Assembly: GCF_000353285.1 (NCBI RefSeq)
Contig: NZ_KB731324.1
Location: 4,978,577 to 5,042,576, forward strand
Direction of reading: 5' to 3'
Source of the DNA: Leptolyngbya boryana PCC 6306
Lineage (GTDB): Bacteria; Cyanobacteriota; Cyanobacteriia; Leptolyngbyales; Leptolyngbyaceae
DNA length: 64,000 nucleotides
Numbering within the stretch: position 1 is the first letter of the stretch; each line of letters begins with the position of its first letter. The position numbers and the translations under genes are program-made. The notes beneath the pieces were generated by a model that was given only the letters and a program-made list of their open reading frames with translations, made no database searches and was not told where the DNA came from. Of this stretch, positions 27,648-36,296 are shown piece by piece.

Positions 27648-28580
27648 ATGACAATTGATTCTCCACTGCTGCATCACACTCCATCAAGTTCTGATCTTCA
27701 GCCGCATTTACGGGAACTGCTCAATCATTATTTTTCGATCGCCCACTTAAACGATCGGCTTCAGGACTTACCCCATCAGTTTCATCAGCCCCAACCTCGC
27801 CCTTGGAATTCGATCGATTGGCAGGCGATCTCTGTTAATCAAATTGTTGGCATCGATCCTGAGGTATTCCTGTCAATTTTGAGGGGTGCAATTAACACAG
27901 AAGCGCCGATTCGAGATTACACCCAAACCAGTCGCCAGTATTTAGAACCGATCGATGCTCGGATGGCTCGCTTTGTGGGCGGAGTTGTGTCGGCAGACGG
28001 GAAATTGCTCGAACCAGGTCTTTGGGAAAAAGAAGAGCGGCAGCACACGCCTGCATTGCTGAAAGTTTATACGCAACTTACGTCTGAAAAACCGATTGTC
28101 CAGCCTCACACGGTTCGAGCTTATCAATCGGTGAGTGATCCCGCGATCGCGCTTTACCGTCACGGATTGCATCGAGTGGCAACAGAGTATGGGGCAGCGT
28201 GTCTTTACCTTTGGTTGATGGCACAGACGACCGGAGCTTTACACGCTGTACTGCATGAACTGCTACTCGACGAAATCAACCATATGGCAAAGTTTTGGGG
28301 CTTTGGTGTTTGGGCATATCCTAACTCATCGTTACCGCGAGTGGGATGGAGTTTACTTCAAACCACAAAAGGACGAATGACGTATCAACGCGATCGCAGT
28401 AGTTTAGTCGGTACGCTCGATCGCATGACTCAGGTACTAGCCTGGCAAACTTGGTCTGCGAAAAATCGATGGACGTTTGCATTGACCTGCCTCCAAGCGC
28501 TCCATCTCTTGGGTCGTTGGAATCGAACGCTCACGCCCACATTCTTGCAAGATGTACTGGGTGAAAGCCCGTGTTACTAG
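27648..28580 (+). CDS. Ferritin-like di-iron protein of unknown function
   Basis: A 310-residue, mostly helical protein. Two ExxH motifs lie in likely core helices, EERQH (about residue 130) and DEINH (about residue 206). Suitable single Glu residues lie before each (in NTEAPIRDY and in VATEYGAAC), giving the full E, ExxH, E, ExxH ligand set of ferritin-like di-iron carboxylate proteins, such as acyl-ACP desaturases and related oxidases. No signal peptide is evident. It ends 12 bases before uppS on the same strand, so the two may be co-transcribed. The reaction is not known. Confidence 0.65.
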   Translation: MTIDSPLLHHTPSSSDLQPHLRELLNHYFSIAHLNDRLQDLPHQFHQPQPRPWNSIDWQAISVNQIVGIDPEVFLSILRGAINTEAPIRDYTQTSRQYLEPIDARMARFVGGVVSADGKLLEPGLWEKEERQHTPALLKVYTQLTSEKPIVQPHTVRAYQSVSDPAIALYRHGLHRVATEYGAACLYLWLMAQTTGALHAVLHELLLDEINHMAKFWGFGVWAYPNSSLPRVGWSLLQTTKGRMTYQRDRSSLVGTLDRMTQVLAWQTWSAKNRWTFALTCLQALHLLGRWNRTLTPTFLQDVLGESPCY

Positions 28581-28592
28581 GGAGATTGAACG

Positions 28593-29378
28593 ATGAGTAG
28601 TCAAGACTTTTCAAGCTTACCTAAGAATTTAGATCCAACACGACTGCCTTCCCATATTGCAATCATTATGGATGGTAATGGGCGTTGGGCAACGCGACGG
28701 GGGTTGCCTCGCTTCGCTGGACACCGTAAGGGAGCGAATGCTCTAAAAGAACTACTACGCTGCTGCAAAGATTGGGGAATTCCCACTCTGACTGCTTATG
28801 CGTTTTCTACCGAAAACTGGAACCGTCCCCGCTCAGAAGTTCAGTTCCTCATGAATTTGTTTGAACAACTCCTCTGTCATGAACTGGCAGAAATGCAGCG
28901 CGAAGGAGTCAAAATTACCTTTATTGGGGATGTCTCCAGTCTTTCTGCCTCGCTCCGCCAGGAGATGCAACGGACTGTACAGGAAACGGCTTGTAATTCT
29001 GCGGTTCATCTCAATGTTGCAATCAATTATGGAAGTCGTCACGAACTGGTGACTGCCTGTCGTCAGCTTGCTCAACAGGTGCAGCAGGGAACGTTAGATG
29101 CTTCAGATATTGATGCTTCTCGACTAGAGGAACAGCTTTACACGGCAGGAATGCCTGATCCAGATTTACTGATTCGTACGAGCGGCGAAATGCGGCTTAG
29201 TAACTATCTGCTCTGGCAAATGGCTTACACGGAACTGTATTTTACTGATGTGCTGTTTCCCGACTTCGATCGATCAATGCTGCATGATGCTTTAGTACAG
29301 TATCAAAACCGCGATCGTCGATTTGGAAAGATTGCCTTGACTGTGCCGCAAACCCTGGTGAATGCGGTATCAAACTGA
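28593..29378 (+). CDS. uppS: Isoprenyl transferase (undecaprenyl diphosphate synthase) UppS
   Basis: This cis-prenyltransferase makes the C55 lipid carrier for cell-wall synthesis, at the cytoplasmic membrane face. The 261-residue protein has the signature HIAIIMDGNGRWA with catalytic Asp27, GHRKGA, AFSTENWNRP, and the C-terminal DLLIRTSGEMRLSNYLLWQ. It matches the family in length, apart from a short N-terminal extension. It starts 12 bases after the ferritin-like gene. The convergent MFS pseudogene ends 17 bases beyond its stop. Confidence 0.95.
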   Translation: MSSQDFSSLPKNLDPTRLPSHIAIIMDGNGRWATRRGLPRFAGHRKGANALKELLRCCKDWGIPTLTAYAFSTENWNRPRSEVQFLMNLFEQLLCHELAEMQREGVKITFIGDVSSLSASLRQEMQRTVQETACNSAVHLNVAINYGSRHELVTACRQLAQQVQQGTLDASDIDASRLEEQLYTAGMPDPDLLIRTSGEMRLSNYLLWQMAYTELYFTDVLFPDFDRSMLHDALVQYQNRDRRFGKIALTVPQTLVNAVSN

Positions 29379-30365
29379 AGTTCGATCGCTGATGCTCACC
29401 TTTTCGTATCAGCCTCTGTCAACCTGTAGCCCCGTAAGGTCACAACACTCAACATCACAAGCACCGCAGCAACCAGAAATACAATCCGAACCCCTGTTGG
29501 ATGCTCCAGAGAATAACCATATTGAGAAAAAATGAGCGGTATGATCAGAGTTGAGAACGAGAGTCCCATCCCGATCGAGAAAGAGAAAATACTGTAATGA
29601 AAAGCTTCTCGTCGCTGTCCTGTCACCTTAGCATCCTGCTCTACAACATCTCCCATCATGGCGTAAATTAAGACAAAATATCCGCCCAAAAAAGGTCCAA
29701 GAATACCAAAGACGATCGCAGCTTGGAGCGTACTGGAAACATTGATAAACCATCCTACTCCGGTCAGTAATGCGCTGGTGAGTGCGAACCCTAGCAGAGA
29801 GACTTGCAGCAATGCGCGATCGCGGTAAATTCGGCTCAACCGATTCCAAATCGGCGCAGCAATCAGCATCGCAATGACCACGATCGCTTGATATCGTCCT
29901 ACTGCTGCCTCTGGCTCCCGCAGAATCAGAGTGACAAAGTAAGGTAGATTCGACAGCAACATTGCATACGCAGTCTGTACTAGAATCGTCGAGCTACAGA
30001 GAATCAGAAAGGGTCGATTTTGGAACATTGCGCGAAGACTTTGCCCAAAGCTCATCGTCACGGTGGCATTGTGTTTTGGATGCTCTGGGAGTACCTGCAC
30101 CGTGAGTCCCGCCGTCACTAGCCCGATCACTCCAATGACCGCCCCCATTGCCACTGCACCCCAGCGACCATAAACCACACTTGCGATCACTGCACCCGCT
30201 AGCACACCAATAATCCCAAAAATGTTCTTCCACATACTGAGACGAACCCGCTCCGCTGCCGTTGTTGCGAGTTCAGCCAAGCTGCCATCGTACGGAACAC
30301 CAACTAGACTAATCCCTGTATAAAAGACGATCGTCATCGTAAGAAAGTAGATCGCATTCAGCAGA

Positions 30366-30369
30366 CTAG
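30366..30369. repeat. Target-site duplication (left CTAG)
   Basis: The CTAG copy left of the IS; its partner is at 31824-31827. Deleting the IS plus one copy restores the transporter frame. Confidence 0.9.
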
Positions 30370-31823
30370 TACTACAGTTGTAGATATTGGGAACCCTAGA
30401 AATGTCGTGAACATTTTGGGGCTGGTGGTCGATGCTGAGTCATCCAGGTGCATTGCTACAAATGAGGACTGAGGTGCAGACATGGCTGCGTGAATTCGAT
30501 GCACTGATTGCGCGAGTCGGGTATCAGTTCGGACGAGTCGAAGCCAGACAACGGATGCAGGAGTACGTTCAAGGGTTGCTGAGTCCAATTGAGCGCAAGA
30601 ACGGTTGGCAGTTGTCAGAGCAATGTGGCGATGAGACACCTTATGGCATCCAACATCTGTTGAATCGGTCAAAATGGAGTGCAGATGAGTTGCGGGATGA
30701 TGTTCGCAGCTATGTGGTGGAACAGATGGGAGATCGTGAAGCTGTGCTTGTGATTGATGAAACCGGATTTCTCAAAAAAGGCAAGCATTCCGTTGGGGTA
30801 CAGCGGCAGTACTCTGGAACCGCAGGACGAGTCGAGAACTGTCAGATTGGCGTGTTCCTAGTCTATGCAACTCGTCAAGGACATACATTTCTTGACCGAG
30901 AATTGTACTTGCCGAAAAGTTGGACAGACGACGCGGCACGTTGTCGAGCGGCGCATATCCCCGTGGAGCGCAAGTTTGCTACCAAGCCAAAACTGGCACG
31001 TATGATGCTGGAGCGAACGTTTGAAGCACAAGTGCCCGTGGGCTGGGTGACAGGGGATAGTGTGTATGGCAGTGACTACCACTTGCGCGATTTGTTGGAA
31101 CAACATCAGGTGCGCTATGTGCTGGAGGTCGCGTGTGATCACTCGGTCAGTTTCAAGTGGGAAAAACAGCGGATTGACCAAGTTATTGCTGAACTTGACT
31201 CCAGTGATTGGTCACGCCTGAGTGCAGGCAGCGGTGCAAAAGGACAACGCTGGTTCGATTGGACAGCGATTGCTATCCCGCATCCTGAGCGACCAAACTG
31301 GCAGCGTTGGGTGGTGGCACGCCGTTCTGTTGACCAACCCAATGAAGTTGCCTACTTCTTAGCATTTGTTCCGACGGAAACTCCCCTCGAAGCCGTCGTC
31401 AAGATCGCAGGCACGCGCTGGACAATCGAAATGTGCTTTCAAACTGCCAAAGGGGAAGTCGGCTTCGACCAGTATGAGGTCAGAACTTGGCAAGGCTGGT
31501 ATCGTCATATCACCTTATCTTGCCTCGCTCATGCGTTTTTGACGATAGTCCGCTCACATGCATCTGAATTAGAAAAAGGGGGGCATCTATCGCGTCAGTT
31601 CTCCGCATTCAAGCGCAAGCGTGGTCTGTAATTCCAAACTCAATTGCTGAGATTCGCCGCTTGATCTGGCATTTAGGTTGGGAACTCAAACAGTCGATGT
31701 TGTTTCGATTGCATTGGTCGATGTGGCGACAACAGCATCAAACAGTGGCACAGTTCCATCACTACAAACGCCGTCAGGCTATATATTCCCAAGACTTATC
31801 ACGATAGATCTACAACTGTAGTA
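30370..31823 (+). mobile_element. IS701-family insertion sequence
   Basis: A 1454-base element. It is bounded by perfect 16-bp terminal inverted repeats, TACTACAGTTGTAGAT at 30370-30385 and its complement at 31808-31823. It is flanked by the 4-base direct repeat CTAG at 30366-30369 and 31824-31827, the expected target duplication for IS701. It encodes one transposase, on the strand opposite to the gene it interrupts. Intact ends and target duplications suggest a recent insertion. Confidence 0.93.
30432..31631 (+). CDS. IS701-family transposase (C-terminus displaced by a -1 frameshift)
   Basis: A 399-residue DDE transposase. The catalytic Asp residues lie in VLVIDETGFLKKG and WVTGDSVYGSD, and the Glu in WTIEMCFQTAKGEVGFDQYEVR. 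The frame ends after FKRKRGL. In the -1 frame, however, coding sequence typical of the family C-terminus continues immediately: IPNSIAEIRRLIWHLG through HHYKRRQ, ending at a TAG at 31805-31807. The frame change may occur at or after the AAAAAGGGGGG run near 31572-31582. This is either a decay mutation or a productive slippage site. The DDE core is intact. Confidence 0.85.
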   Translation: MLSHPGALLQMRTEVQTWLREFDALIARVGYQFGRVEARQRMQEYVQGLLSPIERKNGWQLSEQCGDETPYGIQHLLNRSKWSADELRDDVRSYVVEQMGDREAVLVIDETGFLKKGKHSVGVQRQYSGTAGRVENCQIGVFLVYATRQGHTFLDRELYLPKSWTDDAARCRAAHIPVERKFATKPKLARMMLERTFEAQVPVGWVTGDSVYGSDYHLRDLLEQHQVRYVLEVACDHSVSFKWEKQRIDQVIAELDSSDWSRLSAGSGAKGQRWFDWTAIAIPHPERPNWQRWVVARRSVDQPNEVAYFLAFVPTETPLEAVVKIAGTRWTIEMCFQTAKGEVGFDQYEVRTWQGWYRHITLSCLAHAFLTIVRSHASELEKGGHLSRQFSAFKRKRGL

Positions 31824-31827
31824 CTAG
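31824..31827. repeat. Target-site duplication (right CTAG)
   Basis: The right-hand CTAG copy, identical to 30366-30369. Confidence 0.9.
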
Positions 31828-32205
31828 GCTGTGCAGTCGGAGGCATCCAAAGCAACAGCAGCGAGAATAGTGTGATGACGCTACCAACCATCAAAAAGGG
31901 TTTACGTCGCCCCCAACGACTGCGGGTGACATCGCTCCAATGTCCAATCCAAGGGTCAATGATGGCATTCCAAACTCGACCGATCGCAAGCAACGTGCCG
32001 ACGACTGCAACTGAGAGATATTGCACCCCTGCGGTATCAGGTGGCGCGTAGTAATAGAGTAGCCAGGTAGAAACAGAGGTATTGATCAAATTGATGCCGA
32101 TCGAAGTGCAACTATAGAGGAGAGTTTGCCGCAGCGTTAGAGTAGAGGGCATGAAAAAGCTCGCGAGAAACTAGAAGTTGTGTTGCCCAGCAGGAGCTAG
32201 GTTTC

Positions 32206-33435
32206 TCAATAGGATATATCGTTTTCTGGCGGCAGGGTGGCAATTCCTAGCTCTAGTAGCTTCGTTTCAATGCTTTTAATGAAGGCAACATCGGTTTCAG
32301 GCAACGTCACGAGATTGATTTCAGATGGCTCTAAAAAGGCGAAGGCTTGCCGGAACTGAGAGGGTGTTGCTGCAATGGGTGCATCAAAATGGCAAGGAAT
32401 AATCTGGCAAAACTCCCAAGTAGCAATTTGATTTGCCCACTCAATCACCTGCTGCGGGGCTTGCGGCAAAATTAGCGTCTGTAAGATGGGAGCTACAAAG
32501 GGTCGTCCGTTGGCGCGGAGTGCCTGAAACGATCGCTGCCAATCGGCTTGCCATCGCCAGGGAAATAACCCAAAATAGACTTTTCTTGTGTGATTCGGTG
32601 CTTTCAGTGCCCCGCGAACTGCCTGCTTGAGTCCAATCGGTTCGAGTGTTGCGGGACGGAAATACACGGCAAATAAAGCAATGCGCTGCCATCCTTTGCA
32701 CCGATTCGCTTCAGTATCTTCGATGGGTTCCGCCGCATCTTCTCTGGCATGAAAGAGTAAGGGATAGGGATCGAGTTGCGCGATCGTAGGTGGGTCTTCG
32801 GAGATTGAAAGAAGGGTATCGGTCAGCAACAGCGATCGTGATGCTTTGTGCAGTACTGCTACTTCTACAAACGATCCCCGACCGAGATCAATATCGAGGA
32901 CTGCATAATCAAATTCGTCAGCAAACGGAGCAAGCTTGCTATCTTGCGGCAGAATCTGGGTGCGATCCTTGGGAAAGCCTAGCCAACTGAGGGGAAGATT
33001 TACCGGAAAGCTCCACTGGTGCGGCGCAACGAACACTTGAGCCGTTGGAAAACACCGCGCAAACGGGCCGACAAACACTTTATGCTCTAGCCCTGAAGCG
33101 GTCGGCAGCAGAATATACTTCACATCACCGTGCTCTGCGACCAAGGCTTTGACCAAACGCAAACATTCGGGCGTGGGAGCAACAGGCGCATAAACGAGTA
33201 ACCCTCCAGCTTCGAGACGCACGACCGTCATCCGAATCGGAGTCACCGTGTAGAGAATGCCATGAAGTTGTTCAAAGCTCCAGATTGTGTTCTCCACAAT
33301 TTCCCGACAAATGGTTCGGCGTTTGCTGTAGGGATAAAGTGGCAAGGTGAACCAGAAGAACCAAGACCAGTCGCGCTGATCCGGTGGTGAATGGTGGAGT
33401 AGTTTTTTTGATTTGGCTCCCCGACCGGGCATCAT
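32206..33435 (-). CDS. DUF4336 domain-containing protein
   Basis: A 409-residue protein of the DUF4336 group. Sequence features include VVRLEAGGLLVYAPVAPTPECL, then ILLPTASGLEHKVFVGPFARCFP, and LLLTDTLLSI. These resemble a metallo-beta-lactamase-like fold in which the canonical HxHxDH zinc motif is missing (Thr-Ala-Ser-Gly-Leu-Glu-His instead). Function is unknown, though DUF4336 proteins are widespread in cyanobacteria and plants. The ATG at 33435 is followed directly by another ATG. It lies 54 bases upstream of the start region of the interrupted transporter, on the same strand, suggesting a former shared context. Confidence 0.8.
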   Translation of the reverse strand: MMPGRGAKSKKLLHHSPPDQRDWSWFFWFTLPLYPYSKRRTICREIVENTIWSFEQLHGILYTVTPIRMTVVRLEAGGLLVYAPVAPTPECLRLVKALVAEHGDVKYILLPTASGLEHKVFVGPFARCFPTAQVFVAPHQWSFPVNLPLSWLGFPKDRTQILPQDSKLAPFADEFDYAVLDIDLGRGSFVEVAVLHKASRSLLLTDTLLSISEDPPTIAQLDPYPLLFHAREDAAEPIEDTEANRCKGWQRIALFAVYFRPATLEPIGLKQAVRGALKAPNHTRKVYFGLFPWRWQADWQRSFQALRANGRPFVAPILQTLILPQAPQQVIEWANQIATWEFCQIIPCHFDAPIAATPSQFRQAFAFLEPSEINLVTLPETDVAFIKSIETKLLELGIATLPPENDISY

Positions 33436-33766
33436 GCGATCGCTCCTGCAACACTTCCTTTTCTATTTTTACTGCCCTGATCGCAGCAATTGAATTTCTT
33501 TAGCTCTAAAGTTTAGACAACTTTGCGATTCTTTTGAAAAGCGTGCAGATAGTGCCTTGTGGCGGAGATCCCTCGCCATCTTCGCAAAGACGGGCAGGAG
33601 GCAAGTCTGATAGCGCAATGGGAGCCTGCGTCCACACAATTTGCGATGACGATCGAGCTTCAGACGATTTCAACTCGCACTTGCATAAGACAAAAAATAA
33701 ATCGTAGAGAGCATTAGATACGCATTCTGAAAAGCTGCCTCACTCAACTCACTTAGGAGAACGAAA
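33436..33766. other. Intergenic region with no identified gene
   Basis: About 330 bases between divergent genes. It holds GC-rich short repeats around 33556-33630, but no coding frame, tRNA or riboswitch that I can support. An AGGAG at about 33752 serves the downstream gene. Confidence 0.4.
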
Positions 33767-34135
33767 ATGAAAATGTTGAAAGCTGGTGCTCTGTTGACAC
33801 TGCTGATGGGTTTAGGTTTATCGTCGAGCCAAACTGTCATGGCTAGTAACCCTCGGCTTTGCCCGGTTGATCAACCCTGTTTCACAGAAAGTTATCAGTC
33901 AGGGAATCAGGTAATTTTCCGATTTGACGGAATTTCGGGGTGGGACTTTTACAATGTTCGCTACCGCGTGAAGGGAGGCGGTGAGAAACAAGTCGTTAAC
34001 CGTTCTGGACGCTTCACGTTTAAGAATGTTCGACCCAACCGAATCTATACGATCAGTGTCCAAGGCTGTAATTCACGCTTTTTAGCTCGCTCGACCTGCT
34101 CACCTTGGGTTCAGGAATCCGTTGAGACGAGATGA
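33767..34135 (+). CDS. Small secreted cysteine-containing protein
   Basis: A 122-residue product. It has a clear signal peptide (Lys-rich start, hydrophobic core, cleavage likely after the Ala-Ser-type site near residue 27) and a mature domain of about 95 residues. The mature part has four Cys and a Trp-Asp-Phe-Tyr-Asn-Val-Arg-Tyr core that could form a small beta-sandwich (fibronectin-like in appearance). AGGAG lies about 9 bases before the ATG. I do not recognise the family. It may go with the next gene, which also encodes a secreted small protein. Confidence 0.65.
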   Translation: MKMLKAGALLTLLMGLGLSSSQTVMASNPRLCPVDQPCFTESYQSGNQVIFRFDGISGWDFYNVRYRVKGGGEKQVVNRSGRFTFKNVRPNRIYTISVQGCNSRFLARSTCSPWVQESVETR

Positions 34136-34237
34136 CCGTTGCAGTACGATCGCAAATTATCGCTGCATAATTCCCAAATTTGAATCGTACTGGTTGAGTA
34201 GAAACCACTGACACACATTCCCAAACATCCCCAAACT

Positions 34238-34672
34238 ATGAAATCTCTACATCAGCTTTTCCAAAAACGCACGCTTGGTGTTGCTCTCTTACCGTTTACT
34301 GTTTTGCTGACTGTTGGAACGGCTCATGCCAGCCAAGTTGTTTCTGAATGGTACTTCGGTAAATGGAACTGTCGAATTGATGGACGACCTGCCCAAATGC
34401 AATGGAAAGTAGTAGATGCTCCAAACACACATTGCCAAGGCGGAGTCTGCTCCACGACTTCGGGAGTAAAAGTGGTCGGGTGGTTTAGCGACAGTGGGAG
34501 TGCTTGGGTTCCTTTAGCAAAGCGCTACAGTCGCGGCAATGATTTTGGCATTCGATATCAAGGGAAAGAGCAGGATAATTGGTTCCTTCGCTACGATCCG
34601 CAAACGCGATCGGCAACAGGTTGGACAACGTGGCGCGGGAATCGCTATCCCTTATCATGTCAGAAACGGTAG
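34238..34672 (+). CDS. Small secreted protein, DUF6006-like
   Basis: A 144-residue exported protein with a signal peptide (about residues 1-32, ending Ala-His-Ala-Ser). The mature part has four Cys and a Trp-rich pattern: WYFGKWNCRIDGRPAQM, CQGGVCSTTSGVKVVGWFSDSGSAWVPL, and a C-terminal WTTWRGNRYPLSC. This resembles the DUF6006 group of cyanobacterial proteins (from memory, tentative). Function is unknown. It is 102 bases downstream of the previous secreted protein on the same strand. Confidence 0.68.
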   Translation: MKSLHQLFQKRTLGVALLPFTVLLTVGTAHASQVVSEWYFGKWNCRIDGRPAQMQWKVVDAPNTHCQGGVCSTTSGVKVVGWFSDSGSAWVPLAKRYSRGNDFGIRYQGKEQDNWFLRYDPQTRSATGWTTWRGNRYPLSCQKR

Positions 34673-34820
34673 AAGCTCATCAATTTACTTGTTGGGCGAA
34701 GGTTTGAGACGCAGGCGAATCGAGTTGAATAGACTTTAGCAGGAAATCTCGCAGAATTGATTCCACCGCTGTTCTTGTGCTGGCATTTCCGCTCCCCAAA
34801 CGCCTGTCTTGCAAGCCTAG

Positions 34821-36041
34821 TCAATTGGATGACAAGTATACGTCCACTGTCATCCCCGCACCTCGTAAGCGTTCTGCTAAAACTTCGCCCAGTCCAGTTG
34901 CGGGTGTGAGAATTCCTCCTCTTGCTGAACCTCCTGGGAGTTCATCTGCTTGAAGTGCTAGACACAAGGCAGACTCGCAGACGAATTTGACCGTTGCACG
35001 ATTGCCCGGATCGCCCTGATCTCGAATCGTGGCTTGTACCTTTCGCCCGTCGCTCGCAGTTCCAATTAATTCACACGAGAACCAGCCATCATTCATGGTT
35101 TGCTCAGATGGACCACTACCAGGTTGCGGCAAGATGGGTTTTATCAGCGATCGCAATTGTGGTTGTTGGAGCACTCCGACCATCAATCCCAGTGCTGCCG
35201 TCAGTCCAAAAGCAGACAGTGGCTCGTTAAACTTCAGATACTCTTGATAGCTAAACTCTGCACCATATGACTCCTGCCAGTCTTCATACAGTCCAGCACT
35301 GCGGCGCACAATGCGAGTGTTGACTACACCCATGAAGAAAGGTGCTACCCAAGTTTTCAGGTCAGCATCAAAGAAGGGCACTTGCGGGTCATGGCTGCGC
35401 TCAATTTGGGTGGGAGACTGATTTGCGGATGGATTCAGCAAAAAAGGGCGATTCATCTGCGCCAATCCTTTTGAATCGTAGAGATTGAATGCCGATGCCA
35501 AAGTGCCCCCATTAAAACCGCCCGCCGCTTGAAAATAAGCCTTCACTTGCTGACAAGAGAGCTGGAATTCTTGTTGCAGATAGCGAACAATCAAGTAAGC
35601 GCCTAAGTCCGATGGAACCGAATCAAAGCCACAGCAGGGAATAATGCGAGTTCCGTCGAGGGCAGCTTGAGAATGATAGCGATCGATTAACGTTCTTACC
35701 CAAGGCGTTTCTCCTGTGATGTCTACATAATGCGTTTTGTATCGTATACAGGCATCGACTATTGCATCGCCATAAAGTGCAAATGGGCCTGCTGTGGTGA
35801 GAATCACTCTGGTTTGAGCCACGATCGCATCGATCGCCTGCTGATCCCGACTATCAGCAACCAGTACATCGACATTCACCCCGACTTGATCCCGAACTGC
35901 TTCTAACTTTTGCCGATTTCGTCCTGCGATCGCCCATCGTACGGTCTGAGATGCGGCATGTTTCGCAAAATACTGCACAGTCTGTTTGCCGACGAAACCG
36001 CTAGCACCGTAGAGAATGACATCATAAGACCGTTCAGACAT
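34821..36041 (-). CDS. Saccharopine dehydrogenase-like NAD(P)-binding oxidoreductase
   Basis: A 406-residue enzyme. The N-terminal Rossmann motif YGASGFVGKQTVQYF is followed by WAIAGRNRQKLE and TTAGPFALYGDAIVDAC, then HYVDITGETPWV and IPCCGFDSVPSDLGAYLIV. This arrangement is that of the saccharopine-dehydrogenase-like oxidoreductases and trans-acting enoyl reductases. The native substrate is not known. No lysine-pathway genes are near. It is divergent from der, separated by about 255 bases. Confidence 0.85.
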   Translation of the reverse strand: MSERSYDVILYGASGFVGKQTVQYFAKHAASQTVRWAIAGRNRQKLEAVRDQVGVNVDVLVADSRDQQAIDAIVAQTRVILTTAGPFALYGDAIVDACIRYKTHYVDITGETPWVRTLIDRYHSQAALDGTRIIPCCGFDSVPSDLGAYLIVRYLQQEFQLSCQQVKAYFQAAGGFNGGTLASAFNLYDSKGLAQMNRPFLLNPSANQSPTQIERSHDPQVPFFDADLKTWVAPFFMGVVNTRIVRRSAGLYEDWQESYGAEFSYQEYLKFNEPLSAFGLTAALGLMVGVLQQPQLRSLIKPILPQPGSGPSEQTMNDGWFSCELIGTASDGRKVQATIRDQGDPGNRATVKFVCESALCLALQADELPGGSARGGILTPATGLGEVLAERLRGAGMTVDVYLSSN

Positions 36042-36296
36042 AGGCGCAAAACTCTATCAATTTATAAAATTGCTCACTGAATCATAAGCAATCGAACTAA
36101 GACTGTGTCATAGGTACAAAGTCTCAGTTCGATCGCGACAGATTGCCAATCTGAAACTGATCTTAATGCGTGCGTCGATGTCCATCCCAAGAATTCGGCT
36201 TTCCTTAACAGACAATTTCAAATCGTATCAAACCAAATCTCGAAACGATCGCGCTACAATGATATGCTGCCTTGAATCAATTCCATTTCAAACATT

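Larger units (their letters stand above)
29396..32152 (-). pseudogene. MFS sugar-type (GPH/MelB-like) transporter gene interrupted by an IS701-family element
   Basis: The two halves of one transporter gene flank the IS. The 5' part (32152 down to 31824) encodes the first 109 codons or so, with WNAIIDPWIGHWSD and RSRWGRRKPFL, the cytoplasmic-loop motif of the glycoside-pentoside-hexuronide transporters. The 3' part (30369 down to 29396) encodes the remaining membrane helices. Removing the IS and one CTAG restores an uninterrupted frame of 432 residues crossing codon 110 (Ala-Gln-Pro-Ser-Leu-Leu-Asn). Thus only the insertion inactivates the gene; no other lesion is visible. Within the IS the 5' frame reads 7 further residues and stops. 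The 3' part has an in-frame ATG at 30337. Confidence 0.9.

Noticed and set aside
33541..33660. GC-rich stretch suspected to be a cobalamin riboswitch
   Set aside because: I could not match the B12 box or the conserved core; the next genes have no cobalamin link.
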